NCBI GenBank assembly: GCA_964589935.1
Contig: CAZPVD010000007.1
Location: forward strand, 153,699 to 217,698
Direction: 5' to 3'
From: VHCN01 sp964589935
GTDB lineage: Bacteria; Verrucomicrobiota; Verrucomicrobiia; Limisphaerales; VHCN01
DNA length: 64,000 nucleotides
Positions 40,298 to 47,957 of this stretch are shown here, piece by piece. The notes under the pieces were generated by a model that searched no databases, was not told where the DNA came from, and worked only from the letters and a program-made list of their open reading frames with translations. A program made the translations under genes and the position numbers. Numbering within the stretch: position 1 is the stretch's first letter; the number at the start of each line of letters is the position of its first letter.

Positions 40298-41182
40298 TCA
40301 AATCACATCGGCAAACGTCTTCTCCGCGGTGCGGAAGTAAATCGCGCCGGTCACGAGGAGCGCGACAATTACGACGAGGCTCACGGCAAAGCCCGGCCAA
40401 TACGGCTCAAACCGAGCGCCGAGCACGCACCAGCGAAAGCCGTCAATCACGCCGACCATCGGATTGAGGCTGTAAAGAAATGCGACCGTGTCACCGAACT
40501 TGTCGCGCACAAGGCTCGACGGGAAACCGACCGGGCTGGCGTAAAGCCCCATCTGCACGAGGAACGGCACTACATATTTCACGTCGCGATACTTCACGTT
40601 CAGCGCGCTTAACCACAGCCCGACCGCGAACGCCGCGAGCGCAGCAACGGCAAAGAAGAACGGCAGCAACAACAGCGCGGGCGTGAACGCGACGCCATAG
40701 ACCGCCATCATCGCAAGGAGGATTCCCAGCGCGATGGCGAAGTCTACCATGCCGCTGATGACTGCGCTCGCCGGGATGATGAGGCGCGGGAAATAGATTT
40801 TGGAAATCATGTTCGCCGACGCGACGAGCGACTGGCTGCTCGCACTCATCGCGTTCGCAAAGAAAAGCCACGGCACCAAACCCGCGAGCGTGAGCACGGC
40901 ATAGACTTGTTGCGGCACGTTGAACTTGTCCGAAAAACCCGCCATCCGACCGAAGACAACCGTGAACACGACCATTGTGAGCAGCGGCTGGAGCACGGCC
41001 CATGCGACACCAAGATACGTCTGCTTGTAGCGGATGAGGATGTCGCGATACGCAAGGAAGCCAAACAGCTCGCGATACAGCCACAGCTCGCGGAAGTCTA
41101 TCGCCACGAGGCCGCGCTTCGGGCGGATGACGCGCTCGTAGGTCGCGAGACCGGGCTGGGATTCTCCGGCGGGGTCACGCAT
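40298..41182 (-). CDS. Polysaccharide ABC exporter permease (Wzm-like, ABC-2 type)
   Basis: The 294-residue permease has six hydrophobic segments. The motif ELWLYRELFGFLAYRDILIRYKQTYLGVAWAVLQPLLTM is typical of Wzm/TagG; later PLLTMVVFTVVFGRMAG and a C-terminal NPMVGVIDGFRWCVLG. It forms the channel for an undecaprenyl-linked polysaccharide. I chose the ATG at 41182, in front of the amphipathic N-terminus; the longer frame upstream is not conserved. It is the first gene of the five-gene minus-strand cluster, so the promoter should lie in the 226-bp gap before pheT, which is divergent. I saw no clear repeat there. Confidence 0.92.
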   Translation of the reverse strand: MRDPAGESQPGLATYERVIRPKRGLVAIDFRELWLYRELFGFLAYRDILIRYKQTYLGVAWAVLQPLLTMVVFTVVFGRMAGFSDKFNVPQQVYAVLTLAGLVPWLFFANAMSASSQSLVASANMISKIYFPRLIIPASAVISGMVDFAIALGILLAMMAVYGVAFTPALLLLPFFFAVAALAAFAVGLWLSALNVKYRDVKYVVPFLVQMGLYASPVGFPSSLVRDKFGDTVAFLYSLNPMVGVIDGFRWCVLGARFEPYWPGFAVSLVVIVALLVTGAIYFRTAEKTFADVI

Positions 41183-41408
41183 GGGATGCGCGCGGCCGCA
41201 TGACGGCGCGGCGCGATGGGCGCCTTCCCGTCGTTTCCGCCTGTTCGCGTGCGAGCGTCGTATGCACTGGACGTTTTGAGGCTGGCAGAATGCGAATGGC
41301 AATGTCAATTTCCGCGTTGACGGGCTTCATCCGCACAGCATGGAAGCAATCCCATCCGCGCTTCGCTGATTGACCCGGCCCCGCAGGCTCGCACAATATC
41401 CGCCGCCC

Positions 41409-43883
41409 ATGAAAGTCACGCTGAACTGGCTTAAGCAATACGTTGATTTCGACTGGTCGCCCGCCGAGCTGGCCGAGCGTCTTACGATGCTCGGCCTCGA
41501 GGTCGAGGGCGTGAAAAAACTAGGCGGCGAATTCGAGGGCATCGTCGTCGGGCAGGTGCTTACCAAAGAAAAAGTCGCCGGCTCGGACAAGCTCTCCGTC
41601 AACCGCGTTGCCGACGGCAAGGACGAACGCACCATCATCTGCGGCGCGCAAAACCACCAGCCGGGCGACAAGGTCGCGCTCATCCTGCCGAACTTCCCCC
41701 TGCCGCTGAAGGCCGGCGAGAAAGAGCCGTTCGTCATCAAGGAGCGCAAGGTCTTCGGCGTCGTGAGCCAGGGCATGATGTGCTCGAACAAGGAGCTTGG
41801 CCTCGGCGAGGACGGCGACGGCATCATCATCCTGCCGTCGGACGCGAAAGTCGGCCAGCCGTTCGCCGAGCATCTCGGCCGCGCCGGCAGCGATGTCGTG
41901 TATGACCTCGAAGTCACGCCGAACCGCCCCGACCTCAACAGCGTCATCGGCATTGCGCGCGAAATTGCGGCAGTCACCGGCAATGCGCTGAAGATACCGA
42001 GTGTTCAGTCGGAAAAACTGAAAACTGAATACTTAAAACTTGAAACTTCTGCGCTCGTTTCGGTTCGCATTGAAGATGCCGAGTTGTGCCCGCGCTACAC
42101 CGCGCGCGTGATCAAAGGCGTGAAAGTCGGGCCGAGTCCCGACTGGCTGAAAAGCACGTTGGAAAAAGTCGGCATACGCAGCATCAGCAACGTCGTGGAC
42201 GTGACGAATTACGTCATGCTCGAAACTGGGCAGCCGCTGCACGCGTTTGATTATCACCTCATCGCCAAGGCTGCCAACGGCAAGCCAACCATCGTCGTGC
42301 GCCGCGCGGCGGCGGACGAAAAATTCAAGACGCTCGACAATCAGGAACGCACTCTCACGAGCGAAATGCTGCTCATCGCCGACGAGCATAATGGCATTGC
42401 GCTCGCCGGCGTCATGGGCGGCGCGAACACGGAAATTCACCAGGACACGAAGGACGTGTTGATCGAGAGTGCCTATTTTTCCCCGACAAACATTCGCCGC
42501 ACGAGCAAGGCGCTTGGGCTTCGCAGCGAGTCGTCCTATCGCTTTGAGCGTGGATGCGACATCAGCATCGCCGATTACGCGAGCCAGCGCGCGGCGCAGC
42601 TCATTCTTCAAACCGCCGGCGGCAGCCTCGCGCCGGGCGTTGTGGATGCGTATCCGAAGCCGGTTGAACCGAAGCAAATCACACTGCGTCATCACAAGGT
42701 CAACGAACTTCTCGGCGTTAATTTGCGCGCGGAGGAAATCGAGTTTTACCTCGGCCAGCTTGGCTTGAAGGCCGCCACACGCAAGGCGCGCGCCGTAGAC
42801 GACACGCGCGCGCCTGAACCAGTGACCTATGTCATCCCGACTTTCCGCGTGGACCTCAAGCGCGAGGCCGATCTCATCGAGGAAGTCGCGCGCCTGCACG
42901 GCGTGGACAAGATTCCTGCGACTCCGCCGCGCGGAGCCATCGGCGCCAACGCGTTCGACGCCGTGCATGATCAAATCGCCGAGGCGCGACGCATTCTCAG
43001 CGGCCTCGGTCTGAACGAGGCGCAAGGCCAGACGCTCATTTCAAAATCCGAAGTGAGAGGCGTGAAGGACGAAGAAACCATCGCGCTCGCGAACCCGCTC
43101 AGCTCCGACATGGACGTGTTGCGGCCTTCGCTGCTGCCGGGCCTGATTCATTCCCTCCATCACAACGTGACGCGTAAGAATCCCGACGTGGCGCTGTTCG
43201 AGATTGGCCGCGTGTTCACGCTCGCTGACGGAAAGGCAAAGGAAGAGCGCCGCATCGCCATCGCGTTGACCGGCGCGCGCGGGCCAATCTTTTGGAGCAG
43301 CGGCGACCGCGACGCAAAGTTCGACGCCAGCGACCTCAAGGGCGTCATCGGGGAATTCCTCGAACACTTCGGTCTGCGCAACATCGTTTACACCCGGCGC
43401 GCAGAGTCCACGCCGCTTTTCCTCGAATCCGCCGTCATCGCGCTCGGCGGCAAGCTGCCGCTCGGCGAGATGGGCCTGCTTTCGCCTGTGCTCGCTAGGC
43501 GCTACGACCTGCGCGACGCCGTGTTGCTGGGGGAATTCAACCTCGACCAGTTGCTCGCACGACGGAACCCGGCGAAGTCCTTCAAGCCGCTGCCGCAATT
43601 CCCGTCAAGCCGCCGCGACGTGGCGATGCTTGTCCCGGAAGCAACGACACACGACGCAGTGCTTGCCGCGGTGAAACAATCCAAGCCGGCGAATCTGGAG
43701 AGCGTCGAACTGTTCGATGTGTTCCGAGGCAAGAACGTGCGCGAGGGACAGAAAAGCGTGGCCTACGCGTTCACCTACCGCCACGCCGAGCGCACGCTGA
43801 CCGACGCGGAAGTCAACGCCGCGCATGAGAAAGTCGTCGCGCAGTTCAAGCAAAGCCTCAAGGCGACGGTGCGTGACGGTTGA
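41409..43883 (+). CDS. pheT: Phenylalanine-tRNA ligase beta subunit
   Basis: The 824-residue protein begins MKVTLNWLKQYVDFDWSPAEL. It has the tRNA-binding EMAP-like domain at 40-150 (KEKVAGSDKLSVNRVADGK), the B3/4 editing domain (ELCPRYTARVIKGVKVGPSPDWL, then VVDVTNYVMLETGQPLHAFD), B5 and catalytic-like modules, and the C-terminal anticodon-recognition FDX-ACB domain (LPQFPSSRRDVAMLVPEATTHD). With the alpha subunit it charges tRNA-Phe. The alpha gene (pheS) is not adjacent here. Residues about 200-213 (SEKLKTEYLKLET) come from an ACTGAAA-type repeat inserted in a linker before the B3/4 domain. The start matches the family. Confidence 0.96.
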   Translation: MKVTLNWLKQYVDFDWSPAELAERLTMLGLEVEGVKKLGGEFEGIVVGQVLTKEKVAGSDKLSVNRVADGKDERTIICGAQNHQPGDKVALILPNFPLPLKAGEKEPFVIKERKVFGVVSQGMMCSNKELGLGEDGDGIIILPSDAKVGQPFAEHLGRAGSDVVYDLEVTPNRPDLNSVIGIAREIAAVTGNALKIPSVQSEKLKTEYLKLETSALVSVRIEDAELCPRYTARVIKGVKVGPSPDWLKSTLEKVGIRSISNVVDVTNYVMLETGQPLHAFDYHLIAKAANGKPTIVVRRAAADEKFKTLDNQERTLTSEMLLIADEHNGIALAGVMGGANTEIHQDTKDVLIESAYFSPTNIRRTSKALGLRSESSYRFERGCDISIADYASQRAAQLILQTAGGSLAPGVVDAYPKPVEPKQITLRHHKVNELLGVNLRAEEIEFYLGQLGLKAATRKARAVDDTRAPEPVTYVIPTFRVDLKREADLIEEVARLHGVDKIPATPPRGAIGANAFDAVHDQIAEARRILSGLGLNEAQGQTLISKSEVRGVKDEETIALANPLSSDMDVLRPSLLPGLIHSLHHNVTRKNPDVALFEIGRVFTLADGKAKEERRIAIALTGARGPIFWSSGDRDAKFDASDLKGVIGEFLEHFGLRNIVYTRRAESTPLFLESAVIALGGKLPLGEMGLLSPVLARRYDLRDAVLLGEFNLDQLLARRNPAKSFKPLPQFPSSRRDVAMLVPEATTHDAVLAAVKQSKPANLESVELFDVFRGKNVREGQKSVAYAFTYRHAERTLTDAEVNAAHEKVVAQFKQSLKATVRDG
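42015..42048. repeat. ACTGAAA / ACTTAAA-type repeat inside pheT
   Basis: An A-rich stretch of iterated AAACTGAAAACTGAA and ACTTAAAACTTGAAACTT units within an otherwise G+C-rich gene. It is in frame and encodes part of SEKLKTEYLKLETSA. It resembles the AAAGTTC and CACGGAT families in being a chain of 7-8-bp units. Confidence 0.5.
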
Positions 43884-43986
43884 GGACGCCGCGCCTCGCT
43901 CAACCCGCGCGGGCGCACGGCCGGAGGAGAGAACACAGTCCGATGCAAGCGAAGAGGAGGGGAAACATTGACCTGCGAAATGCCTG

Positions 43987-44015
43987 TTGACATTGAGACT
44001 TAATCTCAATAAAAA
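43987..44015 (+). promoter_or_regulatory. Promoter with embedded Fur-like operator
   Basis: TTGACA at 43987-43992 and TAAAAA at 44010-44015 are separated by 17 bp, a near-ideal sigma70-type promoter. Its spacer is the perfect palindrome ATTGAGACTTAATCTCAAT (43992-44010), a TGAGACT-T-AATCTCA 7-1-7 inverted repeat as bound by Fur-family repressors. Binding would block RNA polymerase directly. It precedes the outer-membrane protein and cytochrome genes; a Fur-family gene lies convergently 1.2 kb downstream. Confidence 0.75.
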
Positions 44016-44059
44016 CACCGCCGCTCTCGTCAGAGAGGCGGCACGAATTGTTGAACTCT

Positions 44060-44884
44060 ATGAACATGAAACCGACATCAAGACTGTTGTTCCCGCTCGC
44101 GCTCGCCGGGCTTTGCGCCGCTTCGCGCGCGGACGAGCGCCTCTTCACCTACACTTACGAACCCGAAACCGCGGTGAAGGGCGCGTGGGAATACGAGAAC
44201 TGGGTCACGCTCCGCAAGCAGCGTTCCACGGCCGTGGGACAGCAAAACTTCACGCGCTGGGAGTTCCGGCAGGAGCTGGAATACGGCGTGACGGACAACT
44301 ACGAGGCGAGCGTTTATTTCAACACATTCCATCAGGGCTTCACCGATCCGGCGACCGGCACACGCACGTCGGACTTCATCTTCGACGGCATTTCAATCGA
44401 GAACCGCTATCAAGTGCTCAACGCCGCCGAGCATCCCGTCGGCCTCACGCTCTACCTTGAGCCGCGCTTTTCTGGCAAAGAATTCGAGCTGGAGCAGAAG
44501 ATCATCGTCGGCCAGCGCCACGGCAGGTGGAAGTGGGCGGTAAATTTCACGCACGCGACGGAATGGGGCGATCATTTCCGCGCCACCGAGGGCGAAGTCG
44601 AGGTCAGCCTCGGCCTTTCGCGCCTCATCGGGAAACACTGGGCCGTCGGCATCGAACTGCGTGACCACAACGAGCTGCCCGAATACAAAAAGTGGGAGAA
44701 CACCGCCCTCTACATCGGCCCCGTCGTGAGCTACCGTGCGGAAAAATGGTGGGCGACGCTCACCGTCATGCCGCAGATTTATGGCGCGAACTTCTCCACG
44801 CCCGACCCGGACGGCAACCGCCGTCTCGAACTCGAGGGCCACGAGCGCTGGAACGCGCGCCTCATCTTCGGCATCAGTTTTTAG
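44060..44884 (+). CDS. Outer-membrane beta-barrel protein (DUF6662-like)
   Basis: The 274-residue protein has a signal peptide (MNMKPTSRLLFPLALAGLCAASRA) and then alternating strands rich in aromatic residues: KGAWEYENWVTLRK, WEFRQELEYGVTDNYEASVYF, FSGKEFELEQKIIVGQ, ending RLIFGISF with the terminal Phe of outer-membrane barrels. This pattern matches the DUF6662 family. It probably sits in the outer membrane; transport substrate unknown. Start codon choice is uncertain: ATG at 44060 or 44066, or TTG at 44048, which has an AGGCGG sequence upstream. It is directly behind the Fur-like operator and 12 bp before the cytochrome gene, which suggests metal-regulated expression. Confidence 0.8.
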   Translation: MNMKPTSRLLFPLALAGLCAASRADERLFTYTYEPETAVKGAWEYENWVTLRKQRSTAVGQQNFTRWEFRQELEYGVTDNYEASVYFNTFHQGFTDPATGTRTSDFIFDGISIENRYQVLNAAEHPVGLTLYLEPRFSGKEFELEQKIIVGQRHGRWKWAVNFTHATEWGDHFRATEGEVEVSLGLSRLIGKHWAVGIELRDHNELPEYKKWENTALYIGPVVSYRAEKWWATLTVMPQIYGANFSTPDPDGNRRLELEGHERWNARLIFGISF

Positions 44885-44896
44885 CCGCGCGCAGAC

Positions 44897-45223
44897 ATGC
44901 AATCACTTCGACCAGCCTTGTTTGTCGCCGCTGCCTTCGCCGTGCATCCCTTCGCGGCGAAAGCGGCGGAGCCTGTTGCCCCGGCCAACGCGCTCACGGA
45001 TACCGAGCGACACGACACGCGGAAAATCTACGTCGCTCGCTGCGCCAAGTGCCACGAGTTCTACGAGCCGTCCGACTATTCGAGCAAGGAATGGAGCGTG
45101 TGGATGACGAAAATGGGGAAGAAATCCAAACTCACTGCTGAACAACTCGTCCTCATGCGCCGTTACACGGATGAACTGCGCACCAACCCGCCGCCCGCGA
45201 CGGTGAAAATCAAGGCGAAGTGA
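44897..45223 (+). CDS. Small exported c-type cytochrome-like protein
   Basis: The 108-residue protein has a signal peptide (MQSLRPALFVAAAFAVHPFAAKAA) and one heme-attachment site CAKCH (Cys 49, Cys 52, His 53). A short helical domain with two candidate Met ligands (VWMTKMGKKSKLT) and a motif common in small monoheme proteins (LTAEQLVLMRRYTDEL) follow. It could carry electrons in the periplasm. It is 12 bp after the outer-membrane protein gene, in the operon controlled by the Fur-like site, and converges with the regulator gene 15 bp away. Confidence 0.83.
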   Translation: MQSLRPALFVAAAFAVHPFAAKAAEPVAPANALTDTERHDTRKIYVARCAKCHEFYEPSDYSSKEWSVWMTKMGKKSKLTAEQLVLMRRYTDELRTNPPPATVKIKAK

Positions 45224-45238
45224 AACGACGCGGCGTCC

Positions 45239-45715
45239 TCAGCACCGCGACTTGTTCTTGCACGCGCCAAGCTTCTTGAGCTGCTCGCACGTGCCGGTGA
45301 TTTGCAGGCGCTGCGTCTTCACCGCGAACCCGAGCTTGTGGCTGATTTCGTCCTCGAGCTTCGAAATTTTCTCGCTCTCGAACTCCACGATCTTGTCGCA
45401 GTCGCCGCAGATGATGTGGCTGTGGTTCGGGTGATCGGCGTAGTTCGGGTCGTAGTATTTGTAGTCCTTGCCGAAATCCATCTCGCGCACCAGCCCGCTC
45501 TCTGTGAGCAGCGGCAGCGTGCGATACACCGTGGCGCGCGACACCGACCTGTCCCGCTTGCGCGCCCAGTCGAGCAGTTGCTCGGCGGTGAAATGCTCCT
45601 CCGTGCTGAACACCGTCTCGATGATCACCATGCGCTGCGACGTCATGCGCAGGTTCTTCGTCCCGATGAAGTCGAGGAATTTTTGTTTCGCGGCGGTTTT
45701 TTCGGCCGATGGCAC
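45239..45715 (-). CDS. Fur-family metal-responsive regulator
   Basis: The 158-residue protein starts at a GTG and shows the Fur winged helix (NLRMTSQRMVIIETVF, then HFTAEQLLDWARKRD and SRATVYRTLPLLTESGLVRE) and the dimerisation domain with HPNHSHIICGDCDKIVEFE, whose CGDC and C-terminal GACKNKSRC cysteines make a structural zinc site. The His-rich HPNHSHI is the usual regulatory metal segment. Whether it answers to iron, zinc, peroxide or manganese cannot be settled. It is convergent with the operon whose promoter holds a matching 7-1-7 palindrome, so it is the obvious candidate repressor (inference). Confidence 0.92.
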   Translation of the reverse strand: MPSAEKTAAKQKFLDFIGTKNLRMTSQRMVIIETVFSTEEHFTAEQLLDWARKRDRSVSRATVYRTLPLLTESGLVREMDFGKDYKYYDPNYADHPNHSHIICGDCDKIVEFESEKISKLEDEISHKLGFAVKTQRLQITGTCEQLKKLGACKNKSRC

Positions 45716-45874
45716 AAAGGGACTTTAGCCGTTCGCAGTCGAGATTCAAGCAAGCCTTGGGAACTTTTCTGTTTTCAACCTTCGATTTTCAGTCTTGAGT
45801 CTGCCAACGCTCTCAACAAACCGATGCCGGCGCCGATTTCACGACCGACTCCTGAATTCTGATTCTTGTTTCTT

Positions 45875-47140
45875 GTGACGATTGAACTCATCAACACCGG
45901 CTCCGAACTGATGCTCGGCCGCATCGTCAACAGCCACCAGCAATGGCTCTGCCGCGAACTCGCCGACCGCGGCCACGTCGTCGCGCGCCAGGTCGCCGTT
46001 GCGGACACGGCCGCGGACATCACCGCCGCCGTGCGCGAGTCGCTCACCCGCACAGACCTCGTCATCACCACTGGCGGACTCGGCCCGACCTCGGACGACA
46101 TCACACGTGATGAAATCGCCCGTCTTCTCGACCGCAAACTCATCGAGCACGCCCCCTCGCTGGCGAACATCGAGCGCTTTTTCACCGCGCGGAAGCGTGT
46201 CATGCCCGCGAGCACGCGCGTGCAGGCGCTCGTGCCCGAAGGCGCGCTCGTTCTCGCTAACGCGAACGGCACCGCGCCCGGCCTCGCCATCGAGGTCAAC
46301 CCGAATCCCATCCGCGCCGGCCGCAAACCGTCGTGGCTCGTCATGCTTCCCGGCCCGCCGCGCGAGCTTGGCCCCATGTTCAGCGAACAGGTGCTGCCGC
46401 TGTTGCGCGAAAAGTTTCCGCTCACCGCGCCTTACGCCTCCGTCACGCTCCGCACCCTTGGACTCGGCGAATCCTATCTCGAAGAACGCATCGCCCCGCC
46501 GCTGCAATCGCTCGTAAAATCAGGCCTCGAACTCGGCTACTGCGCCCGCACCGGCGACGTGGACGTGCGCCTTTCCGCGCGCGGCGCGAATGCCGCCTCA
46601 CTCGTCGCCGACGCCGAGCGTCTCGTGCGCGAACTCATCAGTCAGCACATCTACGGCACCGGCGACGACACGCCCGAATCCGTCCTCGTGCGAACGCTCA
46701 CGGAACGGAGGCAAACCCTCGCGCTCGCGGAGTCCTGCACCGGCGGCCACATCGCCAACCGCATCACGAACGTGCCCGGCGCATCCGCCGTGCTGCTCGC
46801 GGGCTTCGTCACCTACAGCAACGCGGTGAAACAATCCGCCCTGGGCGTTCGCGCGGAAACCCTCGCCGCGCACGGTGCCGTGAGCGAAGCGACGGCGCGC
46901 GAGATGGCCGAGGGCGCGCGCGCCCGCACCGGCGCAGACTTCGCGCTTGCCGTCACCGGCATTGCGGGCCCGGCCGGCGGGAGCGAAACCAAACCCGTCG
47001 GCACCGTCTTCATCGCGCTCGCCACGGCTAAAGGCGTAAAAGTCATCAACCCCATCAACCGCTATGACCGTGAGACCTTCAAATACGTGACGAGCCAGCA
47101 AGCCTTCGAACTTCTGCGCCGCGCGCTGCTCCATTTGTAG
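45875..47140 (+). CDS. cinA: CinA-family protein (MoCF domain plus nicotinamide-nucleotide amidase domain)
   Basis: The 421-residue protein has an N-terminal molybdopterin-binding-like (MoCF) domain: IELINTGSELMLGRIVNSHQ, VITTGGLGPTSDDITRDEIA and MLPGPPRELGPMF. The C-terminal CinA/PncC domain has LALAESCTGGHIANRITNVPGAS and ALAVTGIAGPAGGSETKPVGTV. Family members hydrolyse ADP-ribose and deamidate NMN in pyridine nucleotide recycling. No ATG is available; I use the GTG at 45875 because the second residue leads straight into the conserved strand; a TTG at 45866 is possible. The start region overlaps a repeat (ACAAGAATCAG on the other strand). Confidence 0.93.
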   Translation: MTIELINTGSELMLGRIVNSHQQWLCRELADRGHVVARQVAVADTAADITAAVRESLTRTDLVITTGGLGPTSDDITRDEIARLLDRKLIEHAPSLANIERFFTARKRVMPASTRVQALVPEGALVLANANGTAPGLAIEVNPNPIRAGRKPSWLVMLPGPPRELGPMFSEQVLPLLREKFPLTAPYASVTLRTLGLGESYLEERIAPPLQSLVKSGLELGYCARTGDVDVRLSARGANAASLVADAERLVRELISQHIYGTGDDTPESVLVRTLTERRQTLALAESCTGGHIANRITNVPGASAVLLAGFVTYSNAVKQSALGVRAETLAAHGAVSEATAREMAEGARARTGADFALAVTGIAGPAGGSETKPVGTVFIALATAKGVKVINPINRYDRETFKYVTSQQAFELLRRALLHL

Positions 47141-47219
47141 CAGCGGGCTTCAAACCCCTTGCCATGCGGGCGGCGGCTGTGTAGAACGCGCGCCCGAACT
47201 TGGATTTGCATTTGACCCT

Positions 47220-47918
47220 ATGGAAACCAACGAACTCAACGAACTGAAAAGCTTCGTCGCGGAACTCAAGGCCGACCGCCAGGCCACGAAGGACAAGGAG
47301 AAGCGCGATTCGTGGATGAAATACGTCTCGCTCACACTGGTGTGCGTCGCGGTGCTCACGGCCATCGCCACGCTCAAGGGCGGCGGCTTCACCACGCGCA
47401 CGCTCAAGGAGATGAACGAGGCCACGTTCCAGCAGACGCTCGCGTCGGACGAGTGGAATTTGTTTCAGGCCAAGTCCATCAAGCAGAAGCTCTACGAATT
47501 CCAGCTCGACATGCTCGGCAACGCCGCCGATGCCGCCGCGGAGGCGCGCGCGAAGAAGCTCAAGGAGAAGATCGCCGAATACAAGCAGGAGCAGGCCGAG
47601 TCGCTGGCGAAGGCCAAGGCGCATGAGAAGGGCCGTGATGCCGCGCGCGCGCTTGCCGACAACGCGGCTCAACACTCGCGCGACATGGGCCTGGCCATCA
47701 CGTTCTTCCAAGTCTCCATCGCCATCGGCGGCATCTGTCTCGTGGTGAAGAAAAGGCCGCTCTGGTTCATCTCGCTTGCGCTCGGACTCTACGCCGCGTT
47801 GAAGATGATGACGGTGCTCAACACTCCCATCACCGGCCTCGAATCTTCCGCGAAGGCCGCGTCGGCGGAACACGCCGAGCCAGCCAAGATCAACGCGCCA
47901 GAAGTGAAAAAACCGTAG
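47220..47918 (+). CDS. DUF4337 membrane protein
   Basis: The 232-residue protein has a cytoplasmic N-terminus (LKSFVAELKADRQATKDKEK), a first transmembrane segment (YVSLTLVCVAVLTAIATL), a long charged helical region (coiled coil about residues 95-150, AAAEARAKKLKEKIAEYKQ) and two C-terminal membrane segments (GLAITFFQVSIAIGGICLVV; LWFISLALGLYAALKMM). The TFQQTLASDEWNLFQAKSIKQ stretch is the DUF4337 hallmark. Function unknown. It stands alone downstream of cinA and converges with the efflux permease. Confidence 0.85.
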   Translation: METNELNELKSFVAELKADRQATKDKEKRDSWMKYVSLTLVCVAVLTAIATLKGGGFTTRTLKEMNEATFQQTLASDEWNLFQAKSIKQKLYEFQLDMLGNAADAAAEARAKKLKEKIAEYKQEQAESLAKAKAHEKGRDAARALADNAAQHSRDMGLAITFFQVSIAIGGICLVVKKRPLWFISLALGLYAALKMMTVLNTPITGLESSAKAASAEHAEPAKINAPEVKKP

Positions 47919-47957
47919 CGTTCAGAACGGCAGCGAGCTGGAAACACAGCGAAGCAC

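Noticed and set aside
41370..41399. TTGACC with a weak CAATAT as a pheT promoter.
   Set aside because: The -10 match is poor and would put the transcript start at the ATG itself; not enough to call.
43878..43905. GGTTGAG/CTCAACC hairpin at the pheT stop codon as a terminator.
   Set aside because: The stem is 7 bp with a 14-nt loop and is followed by GC-rich DNA with no T-run, so support is too weak.
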